42,691 nt of DNA, from contig JAAAJB010000300.1 in NCBI GenBank assembly GCA_016098155.1, positions 1 through 42,691 on the forward strand, written 5' to 3'. The notes below the pieces were generated by a model that made no database searches, was not told the origin of the DNA, and saw only the letters and a list, made by a program, of their open reading frames with translations. Source of the stretch: Actinomortierella ambigua (lineage: Eukaryota; Mortierellomycota; Mortierellomycetes; Mortierellales; Mortierellaceae). This document shows positions 10,563 to 21,938 of the stretch, one piece after another. The position numbers and the translations under genes are program-made. Position 1 is the first letter of the stretch, and each line of letters starts with the position of its first letter.

Positions 10563-13500
10563 TTAATGCTGGGAGAAAGGGGTGATGTTCAGTGGTGCAA
10601 GTAATGGTCCAAAAACGGCGGGGTCGAGTTGTTGCAGACAAGCAATGTCCTTGTCTAGGCCGTCTTCTACTTGTAGTACCCTGTTACCGTCCTCTGATCG
10701 GGCACCGTCATCACCACCACCATCAAGCTCCTGGAGGCCATGATGGGCTCGGCGAGCATGCTCGCGGCATTTGTCGTAGAGGAGTTGAGTCACCTCGATA
10801 AGGGCCTTGTCCAGACCTGAATGACCTGATCCGCTATTGCCTGGTGGACTGTCTGCCAATGGCGATGGTGCAGCCGAGGTGAGGTCTAGAAGACGAGTGT
10901 TGGCCCAGCAGGCTGCAATTGCTACTAGGATACGACCTCGGTAGCGCCAAATTCTGTAATGCCAATGAAAAAAGAAATCAGTGTTAGGAAGGATAAGAAG
11001 CAACAGATAAAAAAAAAAGTCAAAGTCAAAGTCAAAGGCGTACCTCGCTTTTGTAACATGAATGAGCGTCTGAAGACACTCAGTTGCTTGGCAAAGCAGC
11101 TCCAAGCGCAGTTTACGCCTAGTCTTTGTGATAGCCAACGCCTCGACATCCGTCTTGGACCATGGCGCTGTCGGGACAGGTAGCTCGAGCATTTCACACG
11201 TGAAGCGTATGGCTGCCGGGAGGTGTTTGATTGTCCGACGTCCGAGTCCGGGGAGAACAGCGGTCGGCTCATTAGTAGCAGTGGTAGTGGTAGTGGTAGT
11301 GGTGGTAGTGGTAGTAAGAGTAGTCGTAAGGGTGGTAGAGGGCAATACCTTCATCAGATCGCGCCCATCAATGTTGTCTTGGATCAGGGTCTGCATCCAG
11401 TCCAAGATGAGCGTCCGGTACTGGTCTGATGGGTTCACCGTCAGGGTGCTACCAAGTACTCCGGCCACAAAGAGCTCTTCCACTGATAGAAGAGGATCGT
11501 CCTGCTTTCCACCTTTGCTTTGTGTTTGGTGTCGTTGCTGCCACTGTCTGCTATTGTGCCCTCCTCCATCCCCTTCCTCATCAATCCCCACCGTGAAGCC
11601 GACTTTGGTGCTGACGGTCAACAGAACAAGGTAGGTTTGGAAGGCAGTCTGGATCATCTCGAGCTCGTCGTTGATAGCTTGTTGGGCAGTGGTGCCAGGC
11701 TCTAGAACCTGTTCTCCTGATCCTGCTGCTGCTGCCCCAGGCGTGGTTTCTGCATCGGCTTGTGGTCGCAGAGGATGTAGTAGTGGCCGCAGCGCTCTGG
11801 CAAAGACTTGGTCCAGACCCGTGCGCTCAAAAATCTTTATCCAAATCATGGGATCGCCACCAGCGCCGGATGCTACTGTCGCGGGGTTTGCTGGTGCACT
11901 GGCCAGGTTCTTGGTATCAGCGTGTTTGGTGTCGCCTTGATGACTATCGTCATCACTTGGACAGTCGAGGCCGGAAAATATGGGGTGATACATCGTGAGG
12001 AATCGTTTGAGGAGCTGAAGTGCTCGTACTTGGAATCGCAGCATGTTGGATTCGACGCATTCAAGGATGGGGGCCAGTAGCAACATGAGCATTGGCTGGA
12101 TCTTGACAGGGTCATCGACATGTTGCCGAGCGCACCACTCCACAATAGCCAAGCTCTCGAGACGATCTTGATCCCACCTTGGGTGGTGTAACGGGATATC
12201 TTGTTGTTGATGTTGCTGGTTCACCGCGACAGTAGGTGCAAGGTGCTGTTCGTCCAACTCAATGGCCTCGTCCCCTGCGTCTACAATCTTAAACTGTGGC
12301 CGGACACCAGTCGATCTCAGAGGGACGACGGCAGTTCGTTGGTTCTGAGAAAGTTTCTCAAGCCCATCAAGCCGCTGACTCTCGAGAGTCTGTTGGTGTG
12401 CGTCAACAACGACCTTAGCGCGCTCGGCCATCTGTGTAGCTCGGCGGTTGGTGAAGTAGGTACGCGTCTGATCCAAGACTTGCATCACGTTGTCCGAGAA
12501 GGTGCCTGGAATCAGAATCGTGCCCTTGGGGTAATTTGACAAGGATGGAGATGATGATGATCGAGCAGAAGGTCGTGTCCATGGTGTAGAGTCCTGAATA
12601 TGTCGGAGAAACCTGTTCGCAAGACTTTTGAGCGTAGCTGAACCTGGCGACAGTAGATTGGAAGCCATCCATGTGTCTTTAGGATTGGTGAAAGATGCTC
12701 CTGCAATGAGAACCTTGTGCACTGTCAATGAATTGTCCATCTTGAAACATAGGTGGAATCCGAGGAATGAGGTACAAGATATCGGGTTAGATCAATAATA
12801 GGCAAAGGCAAGCTGACATTCAGAAATAAATTTGCTCCGCAGCTCAAATATCGAGACACACCTTCTGTATGTCGATTAGCATATCTAGGCATTCCATCAG
12901 ACGCGCAGCATTGTAGACAAATAGCTTCGCCTGTTTCAAGGACTCTGACGACCCTATTCCGAACAAGTAAGTAAACAGCTCATTGAGTTTTTTTTCTGTA
13001 GCGATAAATGTGATTATATATGGCGGTGGTCGGAATTTGGGGGGTTACCATGAATCTGTGCTTTCGACTCGAACCAGCTTGGGATTTGGAGTTGGTCGCA
13101 CATCCAGTGGACAAGCGACCAGTCCTTGACAGTGATAGTTGCTGAATCTTCTTGGATATCTGTCGAGTCGATGGATTCTTTGTTTTTCGCGAGAATTAAT
13201 GCCGTCCTGTAAAATTCGATACAGGTAGAGGTCTACAAAATGCGATATGTGCAAGTACGAGTTGCTTAGTGGTGACCTCAAAACGCGTCAAGTATCCGCC
13301 CTTGGAACGGAGGAGAGTACCTTCTCTAAGCTCGGAGGAAAACTCCTGGTTGCTCCTAGTGCGGCAACCAGCCTTGTATTTGGCACTGCCTGAATTAGTA
13401 AATGAAGGGCGCGACTAGACTCCAGCAAAAAATAAAAAAAAGTGCAGGTTTAGATTTTAGAATTTCAAATCAACTCCTCCACATAAACATGCTCGTCTAG

Positions 13501-14442
13501 TCAGTCAAACAAAGGAACAGAGACATTACCTTGCATCTTCTGATGTCTTTTCAACTCGCAGATCATAGCTCTCCTGCCATTCCTGCGATATCATTCTTGC
13601 TATCAAGGCAACGCCTTGGTCGCTGAGGACAGAGGCCGTCAAGGATGTTTTGCTGGATTGCTGTTCCTCAGCGAAGACTAGAGCACCAGCAGCAACACGC
13701 AGACGTTCCCGAGTTGCCAAATGAGATGATGATGCCCATGTCAGAATCTAGTCCGTAAAAAGCGGCGAGAGAGAGAGAGAGAGAGAGAAAGAAAGAAAGA
13801 GAGGATCTTTCTTAGCATTTTTTTTTTCACTGGCTTCAAAATATTTGAAAGATGGCTATCGATCGCGTGGTGTGTTCGATTAGCCAGTAAGGCCTGCATC
13901 GCCATGGAGGATAAACCCTACGCAATCTCCACTTTCAAATATACGACCCTGGTTCTGCCTTCAATTGACAAAAATGGACGTCCTTGACAAGTCATAGTGT
14001 AAGACGACCTTACCTTGTCTAGGTCATGCGAGGCAAAGTTGTGTTTATCTGACGGCGTGGCACTGTTCGCCAGGGGTTGATCTACATGATCATTGTGCAT
14101 GTACTTGTGCAGCTGTTCGCTAAAGGCTTGGCGTACCAGGGGCCAGGGGTCGGAAAGGCCGATGAGAATGATGGACCATATCTCGAAGGATGTCTCGTCC
14201 GCGATGTTGTTGCTGGGGTGGTGCTGCTGCTGACCTAGGAGCGCGAATAGATCAATGCAGGTCTTGGCACGCACTTCTGGCCGGTCGTGGGACAGGCAGG
14301 TCTGCCTGAGGGTGTCGATCGACTCTGTTGGAATGAAAGTATATGGGGTCCAAGGTCAACTTGCTGGGGTGCCAAGATTGCATGAGAAGCCAACAGAAGG
14401 AGTGGCGGTGCATTGTGTACCTCGATGCTCCGCAATGTTCAT
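10563..14442 (-). CDS. TTI2: TTI2-like HEAT-repeat protein, 1002 aa
   Basis: Eight exons on the minus strand: 14421-14442, 14014-14324, 13530-13747, 13321-13414, 13049-13232, 12862-12953, 11044-12740 and 10563-10953. All phases match and the frame closes. TTI2 is part of the TELO2-TTI1-TTI2 complex, which matures PIKK kinases with Hsp90. The best match to TTI2 in memory lies in exon 7: HVDDPVKIQPMLMLLLAPIL, RFQVRALQLLKRFL, then IKIFERTGLDQVFARALRPL. The upstream half is also helical-repeat sequence (SDPWPLVRQAFSEQLHKYM; VKDWSLVHWMCDQLQIPSWF). This makes the protein about twice the size of yeast or human TTI2. Thr, Gln and Asp/Gly-rich insertions break up the C-terminal half. The last intron (10954-11043) is 90 nt without an in-frame stop. 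Gene structure is well supported; the TTI2 name is moderately supported. Confidence 0.62.
11275..11330 (-). repeat. Triplet-like repeat encoding poly-Thr in the TTI2-like gene
   Basis: ACC/ACT units (GGTAGT on the plus strand) encode an almost uninterrupted threonine run in exon 7. It probably forms a flexible loop between helical repeats. Confidence 0.85.
13771..13802 (-). repeat. GA/GAAA microsatellite in a TTI2-like intron
   Basis: On the minus strand this is a CT/CTTT tract in intron 2, upstream of the 3' splice site that reads GGACTAG. Confidence 0.85.
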
Positions 14443-14787
14443 GGCAAAGTGGGAAAGGAGAGCTGCGGTAGGGAATGAAGAGTGCAGAGAAGGAGCGAGA
14501 ACAATGGTGTTGGTGAGTGGGTGGGTGGGGGAACAACTGTCTCTCCCATATTGGATTTGGCGGCAAAATAAAACACATTTAAGCAAAGTGTTAGGTCCCC
14601 TCTCTCTTCCACCACTTGTCTAGCGCGTACATCTTGTCGTTGTCGTGAGCCGCTGCCACCACCTTCGATTCTCCTCATCACAGCACTTCTTCTTATTCCA
14701 TCTTGATCGCGTCATTTGTTGCATTCGTTTGCATCGCGCTCTTTCCGGCCCGCCCCCCCTTTTTTTTGTCTATTCGAGTTTAAGGCC
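14443..14787. other. Divergent promoter region, TTI2-like and endonuclease V
   Basis: This is a 345-base spacer with no coding frame of its own. Both sides are pyrimidine-rich in their respective transcription directions. No TATA box is evident. Confidence 0.55.
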
Positions 14788-15841
14788 ATGTCGTCCATAC
14801 AAAGCGTCCAGCCAAATAGTACATTGGCTGCGGCATCTACTAGTGATAACCAGGCGTCCGAATACAGCATCCCTACCGAGGTTCAAAAGCAGAAATGGGC
14901 ACAGTACGCTGTCTGTCTGGGTGCCACTATTGGATCATGTCTTCCTCAACACGTAAGATATCATAAAGGCCTGATGATTTGACATTTTCTCTTTCTCTCT
15001 CTCTCTCGCCTTCTCAATCCGCTACAGACAACAGTCTGAAATGAAGTCGCAGCTGGTACTACAGGATGACCACCCTGAATGGGGTGTGCAGTCGACACAA
15101 GATATTGGCCTCAAGGCGAGCCAAAAGGCAATCCGGGGACTCCAATACGTGGGCGGTGTCGATCTGAGCTTTATTGTTGGCAACAACGAGGATGCCATAG
15201 CGTCGCTGATTGTCCTGTCGTTTCCAGACTTCAAGGTCGTTTACGAAGACCATGTCAAGGTCAAGCTGACCCTGCCCTACATTGCCGGGTTCCTAGCCTT
15301 TCGTGAGGTCGATCCTCTCTTGTCGCTGATTCAGAGTCTGCAGGCCAAACGCCCAGAGTTGGTACCACAGGTGATCTTGGTGGATGGCTGCGGTATCCTA
15401 CATCCGCGTGGGTTCGGGCTGGCGTCGCACCTCGGCCTCGTCAGTGGGATCCCAACAGTAGGGTGCTCCAAAAACTATCTAGTGATCGGCGGCGATGGGC
15501 CACTGCTGGCGACCAAGCCAACAGACCTCAAGACAATGTTTCACAACCATATCGAGGACGAGTCGACAAAGGGCGTCATGTATCTGCAGGGCCAAGTGAC
15601 GGGCAAGGTCTATGGTGCAGCCTTGGCGGCCCAGACAAAGTCTGGCGGGCACAAGAACGCCATCTTTGTCTCGATCGGGCATCGCGTGTCGCTGGAGACG
15701 AGTTTGGCTCTGGTGCGTGCGTGCTCGCTGTACAGGGTCCCGGAGCCCATCCGGCAAGCAGATCTTAAGAGCCGCTCAGAGATCCGCAAGTGGGTTGCCA
15801 AGGAAGGCACAATTTTGCAGCGGCCCTCCAATAACGAGTGA
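14788..15841 (+). CDS. ENDOV: Endonuclease V, 309 aa
   Basis: Exons are 14788-14903 and 15028-15841. The GT-AG intron joins KWAQ to QQSEMK. Endonuclease V cleaves next to deaminated purines: deoxyinosine in DNA for bacterial enzymes, and inosine in RNA for the human enzyme. The metal-binding core is visible: Asp about residue 84 in YVGGVDLSF, Glu about 132 in AFRE, and Asp about 158 in ILVDGCGILHPRGFGLASHLG. The conserved GIPTVGCSKNYL follows, and GHRVSLETSLALVRAC lies near the C-terminus. The length fits eukaryotic family members. The first about 30 residues are Ser/Gln-rich and not conserved in character. It diverges from the TTI2-like gene across 345 bases. Confidence 0.95.
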
Positions 15842-16280
15842 AGAAGAGAAGGAGGCGGGGCTCTATAGACCAAAGACTTTTTATACCTATCAAATAACAT
15901 GGGACATGTGGGACATGGGATGGAGTTCTTGGTCTCTAATCGTTTTTGGAGTAGCTATTATCGGGAAGTAGTGTGCCCCTGGTCTTGGGGTGCCGGGGTG
16001 GTAGGCAAGGCTGGAGCCTGCTGCAGGCAGCGTTACACGCGCGAGTTTATGGGATTGCCCATGATCGGTGATACTTGCAAGACGCTTTTTGACTGCAAGC
16101 AGGCGAGTCGACATTGCCATATGTGGCAAAATGTTTCAGTCCCCCCCGCGCAGTTCTGTATGCGCACAACGCGGGACATTTTTGTACCCGTCTTTTGCTT
16201 CCCGTCTTTGCTCTCTTTATTTTTCACCTGCTCTCCTTCTCTGTTGCATCCACCTCACTCTCCCTCCCTCCGCCTACATC
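15842..16280. other. Tandem intergenic region
   Basis: The 3' flank of endonuclease V runs into the leader of the DUF1748 gene, which becomes strongly pyrimidine-rich from about 16190 to 16275. No other gene is seen. Confidence 0.55.
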
Positions 16281-16831
16281 ATGCTTGGAAAAGTCGTTCA
16301 CTACGCCGCTGACGCCATCCTCGTCTCGGCTGTCCTCGCCGGCATCAAGCGCAGCACCGTATGTCCCTCTCTCCCTTCCTCCGGCTCACTACCCCACAAC
16401 ACCATCAGGAGGGGTTTATTGGCGTGTGTCTTTGTGCCTTGGCTTTAATTCGAGTTTGCCATCTCTAACGCTCCATGCTTTCGTCTTTCATTCATTCTTC
16501 TGCATGCGACCCGTGCGCTTTTCCCTTGACTCGTTTTGACATTGCCCGGTCCTCAGGGTTTGACGTAACGTGAACGACGCGTGCCTTGGCTATTTGTGCT
16601 TCAGGCACTCTATGTAGGAAGTTTTTGGACGTGCACGCTAACTTTTGTTTGTCCTCCATTGCAATGACAATGTGGAATGACTATTGACACATCAATAGGG
16701 TGGCCAGCAACAAGATCGACAACTCTGATGTTCGCGATGCCGTCGACAAGTTCTTGGGTGTGGGCGAGTGGGTCGTTGACCAGAGCATCCTTGTGATGTC
16801 GGCCTCGCAGTACTTTGAGCGCAAGCGGTAA
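16281..16831 (+). CDS. DUF1748 family small protein, 72 aa, with an 8-nt microexon
   Basis: Exons are 16281-16358, 16557-16564 (8 nt) and 16699-16831. The protein starts MLGKVVHYAADAILVSAVLA and continues GIKRST. The microexon supplies Gly-Leu-(Thr). The rest runs NKIDNSDVRDAVDKFLGVGE, then WVVDQSILVMSASQYFERKR. This is the fungal DUF1748 pattern, KRSTGLTP...VGEWV...YFERKR. The family is short, fungal, and as far as I recall mitochondrial-associated with no defined activity. One hydrophobic N-terminal helix is present. Family conservation of Gly-Leu-Thr after KRST is the reason to accept such a small exon; without it the frame cannot be closed. Both flanking introns are GT-AG. Confidence 0.88.
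16557..16564 (+). other. Microexon of 8 nt in the DUF1748 gene
   Basis: GGTTTGAC sits between an acceptor ending GTCCTCAG and a donor starting GTAACG. It moves the phase from 0 to 2 and encodes two whole codons plus two bases. Confidence 0.8.
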
Positions 16832-17605
16832 TGAAGTCGTCCTTTTTCTTCTACTTTTTTTTTCTTCTTCCTCTTCACTTCCTACTGGAAACCAATACCA
16901 TTCATTTTCTCTCAATATTTTGCGACTCTCCACGTTGATGATCGAGCAAAATTTCCTCTCTTGTCGTTTGTGTTTTGGCGCGGATCAAACGCGATTCTTG
17001 TCCGTCATATGTATGGCGTTATTTTTTTCCACTCGCGACAAGACCATCCTTTCAGGAGTGCGCTTGGGACAAGAGTGTGCCTGTACGCATGTGTGTATAT
17101 GTGCGGAGTGGTCTATGGCGAGGTTACATAAGCCCAAATAAATGAGCACTTGTAGTCTAGACGCGATCTCTCTCTCTTTCTCTCTCTCTTTCTCTCCTCT
17201 CCCTCGCCCCTCCAAGAACGCTTAAAACCTCGGGAACACCGTGGTATTGACCAGATTGATTGACGAAGTCTCCCTCCACCGGAATGGCCCTCTATTTCTT
17301 TTTTCACCTCTCATCATAGCGAGGAGCGTAACCGTGCTTAAGTTCTTTTGCTCCAAAAAAAAAAAAAAAACTCCACCCGTTTTCACCGACAACAACAAAA
17401 AGGTTTATTTCTGGCCTTCGTTCCCGACTCTCCTATCAGATATCCTGGTCAATATAATCTTGGCGCATCTCCTCATTCTGTTCGTGCTATGTTTCATTGT
17501 TGTATTTTTCTTTGCTTGGCGTTCTCCGCATATTTCTACAATCGAAAAAGGGGTCTACACTTTTGGTACTATTCTTTCAAGGAAGTTGTTCTCCGCCTTC
17601 TCTTT
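16832..17605. other. Convergent intergenic region, DUF1748 gene and chitinase
   Basis: This holds two 3' flanks and no gene. It contains a CT-rich tract near 17167-17200 and an A-run near 17356-17370. Confidence 0.6.
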
Positions 17606-19071
17606 CTAAGCACTTGGTTTCTTCAGTGACCACTTGGGCGATCCCTTCTTGATAGGTCGACCCATATAGTCTGTCGCCATTGTCCATACAAAAGTGGCAG
17701 TAGCGGTGGGTCGATCGCCACGGTAGCGATGAGTGATCGCGCTCTCTAGCGTCCGATGAGCTAGCTGGCCTTTCGGGTCCGTCGGCTTGCGAAAGTGAGC
17801 AGACATGATCACTGTGCCAGTGGGAGCTGCGGCGGGGCTAGCCTTGGACGCTGTCGTGGCGGGAATTGTAGGAGAGACAGAGGCCTTCTTTGTAGCAGCA
17901 GCAGCCGCCGTAGTGGTGGTGGCAGTGTTGTTGTTGGCATGGTGGTCAAAGGACCGCATCGCGGAGCCATTCTTCAGCTGGGTCTTCGCCGAGGAGGCGA
18001 GGCCCGATTTGTGCGCGATGCCGGCATCCCACATCATCACGCCGCCGAAATGGTCGTACCGGGCCACGAGGTCGGCCAGAACGGTGTTCAACTGTGTGCT
18101 CTCGATGATGCCGGACCCGGCAGCGCCCGGCCCGCCGGGGACACCGAGCAACACGCGGACGTCCTTGTTGACGGAAGTTGAGGTCGCCCACTGGTGCCAG
18201 GTAGCAAAGTTGAAGTTGGGCGTACCATAGCTCTGCATGCCACAATAGTTGTTGTAGAACTGGACAAAGACCATGTCGAAGGAGGACGAGGCAAGCATCT
18301 CCTTCATGGCTTGATCGGGGTAGGGGCATTGAGGTGCCGCCGTGACGAGGTATGGACGGGCGTTGTTGTTATTTGTTGTCTTGAAGTAGTTTGTGCGGAG
18401 AGCACTGACAAACTCTACATAACCAGCGTTCTGCCCACTCTCGAGGTCGAGGTCGACACCGTCCAGGATGGCGTTGCCAAAGGGTCGCGTGGCATGTGAG
18501 CCACCGAGGAAGAGTTGCCAGACCTGGTCGGCTAGGGCTCGACCTTGCGCTGGGTCTTGGACCGCGTGCGATCCTGACGCGCCACCGATCGAGATCAGGA
18601 TGGCCTTGCCGCGCGCCTGGCATGCTTGAATGTCCTGTTCAATCTTGGGACAGCGTAGGTGCGGCGTGCCCGGGTACTTGTCTGAGCAGTGCTTGGACAG
18701 GTTGAGGATTGGGACACCGTTCTCGATTTGGTATATGAAAGCTATCACCAACGCGTCGACTGTGTTGTCTTGGCAGTACTCGATCAGGTCGCCTTCTGTG
18801 CCTCCGCTAAAGCTCACAGAGCTAATAGGAGAAGTGTTTGAAGAGTAGGTGAGAGGGTGCTGCGACCGGATAGAAACGCATCCGGCTTGATATCACGCAA
18901 GCGAACCAGGGATGGTTGAGGGACAGAAAAGAGCACATACTTTTGACCCCAATAATTGACAACATTCGTCTTGGAGAGCCGGTCAAACGCATAGACACTC
19001 GGAATGAGTGCAGAACAGGTGACATAGACGACGGCGAGAGTGGTTGAAAAAAGGAGTGTCAGTCGTTGCAT
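17606..19071 (-). CDS. Secreted GH18 chitinase, class III type, 448 aa
   Basis: Exons on the minus strand are 18941-19071 and 17606-18821, with one GT-AG intron that joins NYWGQ to NSVSFSGGTEGDL. It hydrolyses chitin outside the cell or in the wall. A signal peptide (MQRLTLLFSTTLAVVYVTCS...SVYA) precedes the catalytic barrel. The ILISIGGASGSH strand and the GH18 signature DGVDLDLES (Asp164, Asp166 region, catalytic Glu171) are intact. QFYNNYCGMQSYGTPNFNF and GGVMMWDAGIA are further class III features. After about residue 335 come an Asn/Thr/Ala/Ser/Pro linker and a basic C-terminal segment of about 65 residues (FRKPTDPKGQLAHRTLES...WTMATDYMGRPIKKGSPKW). That tail has no GPI-type hydrophobic end and no cysteine-rich chitin-binding module that I can see. 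Confidence 0.93.
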
Positions 19072-19602
19072 CGTTACTTATATTCGGTAGGGCTGGAGGG
19101 ATCTAGAAAGGAAAAAAAAAGAGAGTGGAGGGAGGGGGGACGAGGGGAACCGTTGAGGAGCATCGAGTCGAGAGTGTGCAACTTGCCTCTTTTATGGGTG
19201 AGCGGGACCCGGATGTACAGGGATGACAAGTGCAGCACATCCAGCTCCCTAGTCGCGATGAACCTCGATATGAAGGTAAAGAAGGCATGGTTGAGGGATT
19301 ACTCGATAAGGCGTTGCTAACCGACCGTGATCTTGATATCCGTGACATTTAGTCCGCAAAAAGGGGAGGGGGAGAACACGATCCCAGGGATAGGGGTAAA
19401 GGGGGGGTTTTTTCTACGACTTGTCCCTTCTGAGGAAAGATTAAAAACGCGATTTGAAGTCGTAAGTTGAGGAACACTCGAAAAGATAAATACGATAGTG
19501 AGAGTAATGCGTACATTGGATGAGGGTCAAATATTCTATGAAAAAAGTGCGATCAAAATCGGGCATAGGAAGGTTATAGTGAAAAGGGGAAGGTGACGTT
19601 GT
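19072..19602. other. Chitinase promoter and 3' flank of COQ1
   Basis: The left part is the chitinase leader and promoter, with a TATA-like box. The right part is the 3' flank of COQ1. No gene is seen. Confidence 0.55.
19189..19196 (-). promoter_or_regulatory. TATA-like box of the chitinase gene
   Basis: The minus strand reads CACCCATAAAAGAGGC, about 120 bases upstream of the start codon. Assigned by consensus and position only. Confidence 0.45.
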
Positions 19603-21289
19603 TTAATGCTTGCGATCGAGCACCTTCTCAGTCAGTTGAATGAGTGCCTCCCGTGCCTGAGATTCGGGCAGCTGGCTAATGGCTGCAATGGCCTTTTGGC
19701 AGTGGCTCTGAGCCAGTCTCCGTGTCTGCTCCAAACCACGGCTCTGGAGAACAAGGTCTCGTGCCATCTCGGCATCGCCAGGCTGGCCAAAGTTGCGCTT
19801 GATCAGTTTGCCCAGCTCGGGGAACTCCTCCCATGCAAACAAAACGGGGGCCGTGGCGAGACCGAGCTTGAGGTCTGCACCAACAGGCTTACCAAACTCG
19901 TCAGAGGTCACTGTAAAGTCCAGCATATCATCAACAAGCTAGAAAGACAAAGAAAGAAAAAGATGGGCAAACGAGCAACAAAAATGGTAGGGCCAAGTTA
20001 ATATAGCATACCTAAAGATCCTTCAGAGAGAGAGAAAGTCCAATATTGCCATTGTATTAACATGGCAACTGTTTTTGTTCTGAATCCCATACCTGGAAGG
20101 CAAGGCCAAGGTTCTTGCCATAGATGTAGGCGATATCGCAGACTTCATCTGTGGCACCACCCAGGACAGCTGAAGACCGGCAGCTCTTGGAGATCAAACT
20201 GGCCGTCTTCATGTAGGTCTTCTCCATGTAGTACTCGAATGTGGTCATGTGTTTCCGGCCGTTCATCCTGCCATTCTCAACCTGGCCGTTCCGGAGCTGC
20301 ATAAACTCACCCTCCACCAGGTTTGCAATGACCGTCGAAATGAGCTCCGTGACCTCGTGGTTTCTTAACCGTGCGAGGGCAAGGGAGGCACGTGCAAGGA
20401 GGAAATCACCTCCAAGAACAGCCATCTTGTTGCCAAAGGCCTCGTTGGCCGAGGTGAGGTTGCGGCGCTTATCAGCGCCATCAACGACGTCGTCGTGCAG
20501 GAGTGATGCGGTATGGATCATCTCGACAATCTCTCCGAGGCGTCGTTGGGAGGGAAGGATGAAGGTGCCGTCGAGAGGGTTGACATTGGTGGTGTAGATA
20601 GGGTTGACAGCCGATCCATGAACCTTGACTGAAGTGGTAGCAAAGGTGGCTTCGCTCGCCTCGGCCTCCTTCATCTTTTCGCCATGGAGGGTGGGGATGT
20701 GAAAGTCGGTGAGGGGAGAAATGGGCGTGTCAATCTCCTCGTACGAGTCCTTGATACTGACATTAACCTTTTTAGGGGCCATGGAGGTCGCCTGGGCAAG
20801 AAGCAAGATGATCAGTGGCCGGATGTGCTTGCCGTCGGCCTGAAAGTAGTATTTGCTCACAGTGTCCAGCATGGGGTGTCCGCTTCCGAGGAGGTTGCGG
20901 ATGTTGTTCTTAAGGTCCTTGAGATCATCGCCCACGAGCTGCTTCGAGTCGACAATGGGTCCACCCTTGCGCTCGACTACCAACCCCTCTGCCTCCTTCA
21001 AAGCCTCATTCCACGTGGTTGCATTGCCAAAGTCTGCTCCTGGCGATGAGAAAGAGCCGGAGGAGAAGGTCGACCGGACAGCCTGAGCCATACGCGTGAA
21101 CACTGTGGGCGAGGACGACGGCGCCGATGGTGCAGGGTCCGACTCCTTTGGACTGGTAGCACCATAAAACCTCGACTGGAAATGACGATAGGTGTGGTGT
21201 TGGATGGGAGCTATCCTTGCGGTGTTCAATGCTGCCGTGTTGCAGTGTCCAGCGAGACGCACAGATCTCATTCCCGATAAAGAAGCCAT
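19603..21289 (-). CDS. COQ1: Mitochondrial polyprenyl diphosphate synthase COQ1, 510 aa
   Basis: Exons on the minus strand are 20093-21289 and 19603-19938, with one GT-AG intron. The enzyme builds the polyprenyl tail of ubiquinone from isopentenyl diphosphate on the matrix side of the inner membrane. The N-terminus (MASLSGMRSVRLAGHCNTAA...HHTYRHFQSRF) is Arg-rich without acids and fits a mitochondrial presequence. Family motifs are GKHIRPLIILLLAQATS and the first aspartate-rich motif DDVVD at 266-270, with KRRN after it. GGDFLLARAS and the second motif DDMLD at 402-406 follow, with GKPVGADLKLGLATAPVLFA. A long Ser/Glu-rich insertion of about 75 residues before ILPSQRRL is normal for fungal COQ1. 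More upstream in-frame starts exist but would spoil the presequence. Product chain length cannot be read from this sequence. Confidence 0.95.
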
Positions 21290-21938
21290 GTGTATCGGAT
21301 CAAGGTTTCCTAGACAAATACAAACGGATAATGCAGGGAGCGAGGAGATAAGGTCAATTGAGGTGCAGAACAACATATTTGACAATGCATGGTGAAAAAA
21401 AAGGGAGGGTTATGTTTTGGGTATAGAAAAAGCGAAGATCTCTCCTCCCAGGAAAACACGAGCCAGCTGCACAAGAGAGGGTCAGCGAGAGAGAGGTTTC
21501 CCGCAGACGTCTTAAGTATAGGTCAGGCACGGAGGTTGAGAGAGGAGGAGGAGGCATAGGCGTGTGTGAAGACCAACAAGAGGCGGTGGGTGTTGTTGTT
21601 TCACCTCTACGTCTCTTACTTTTACTTGCTGTGGTGAGGAATGAAGGAGCTGTGGGAGGGAAGTCAAAGGTCGGGAATGAGAGTGAGCGCACGGAAGAAA
21701 AACAACCGCGATCAGTTTGTCACTCTCCTGTTTTCCGTCCCCTCCTGTGACTGTCAGTCATGGTCCGCCTATCTATATCCAGGGGAACGGGAGGAGAGAC
21801 TCTCTTTTGCCACCACAACCTGTACCTTCACTCCTGATAGCTACGCATCACAGGCACCATGGACAGGTAGATGCAAAATCGGAATGAAATAAGCATAGAA
21901 CTAGTAGTAGGAGCAGCAAAAACCAACATTGAACTTGT
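21290..21938. other. Divergent intergenic region, COQ1 and augmin-like gene
   Basis: A 649-base spacer. No TATA box and no convincing coding frame is seen. Confidence 0.55.

Noticed and set aside
13045..13281. 78-codon frame within a TTI2-like exon region
   Set aside because: A neighbouring frame (TSTCIEFYRTALILAKNK...VKDWSLVHWMCDQL) joins both adjacent exons in phase and is far more protein-like.
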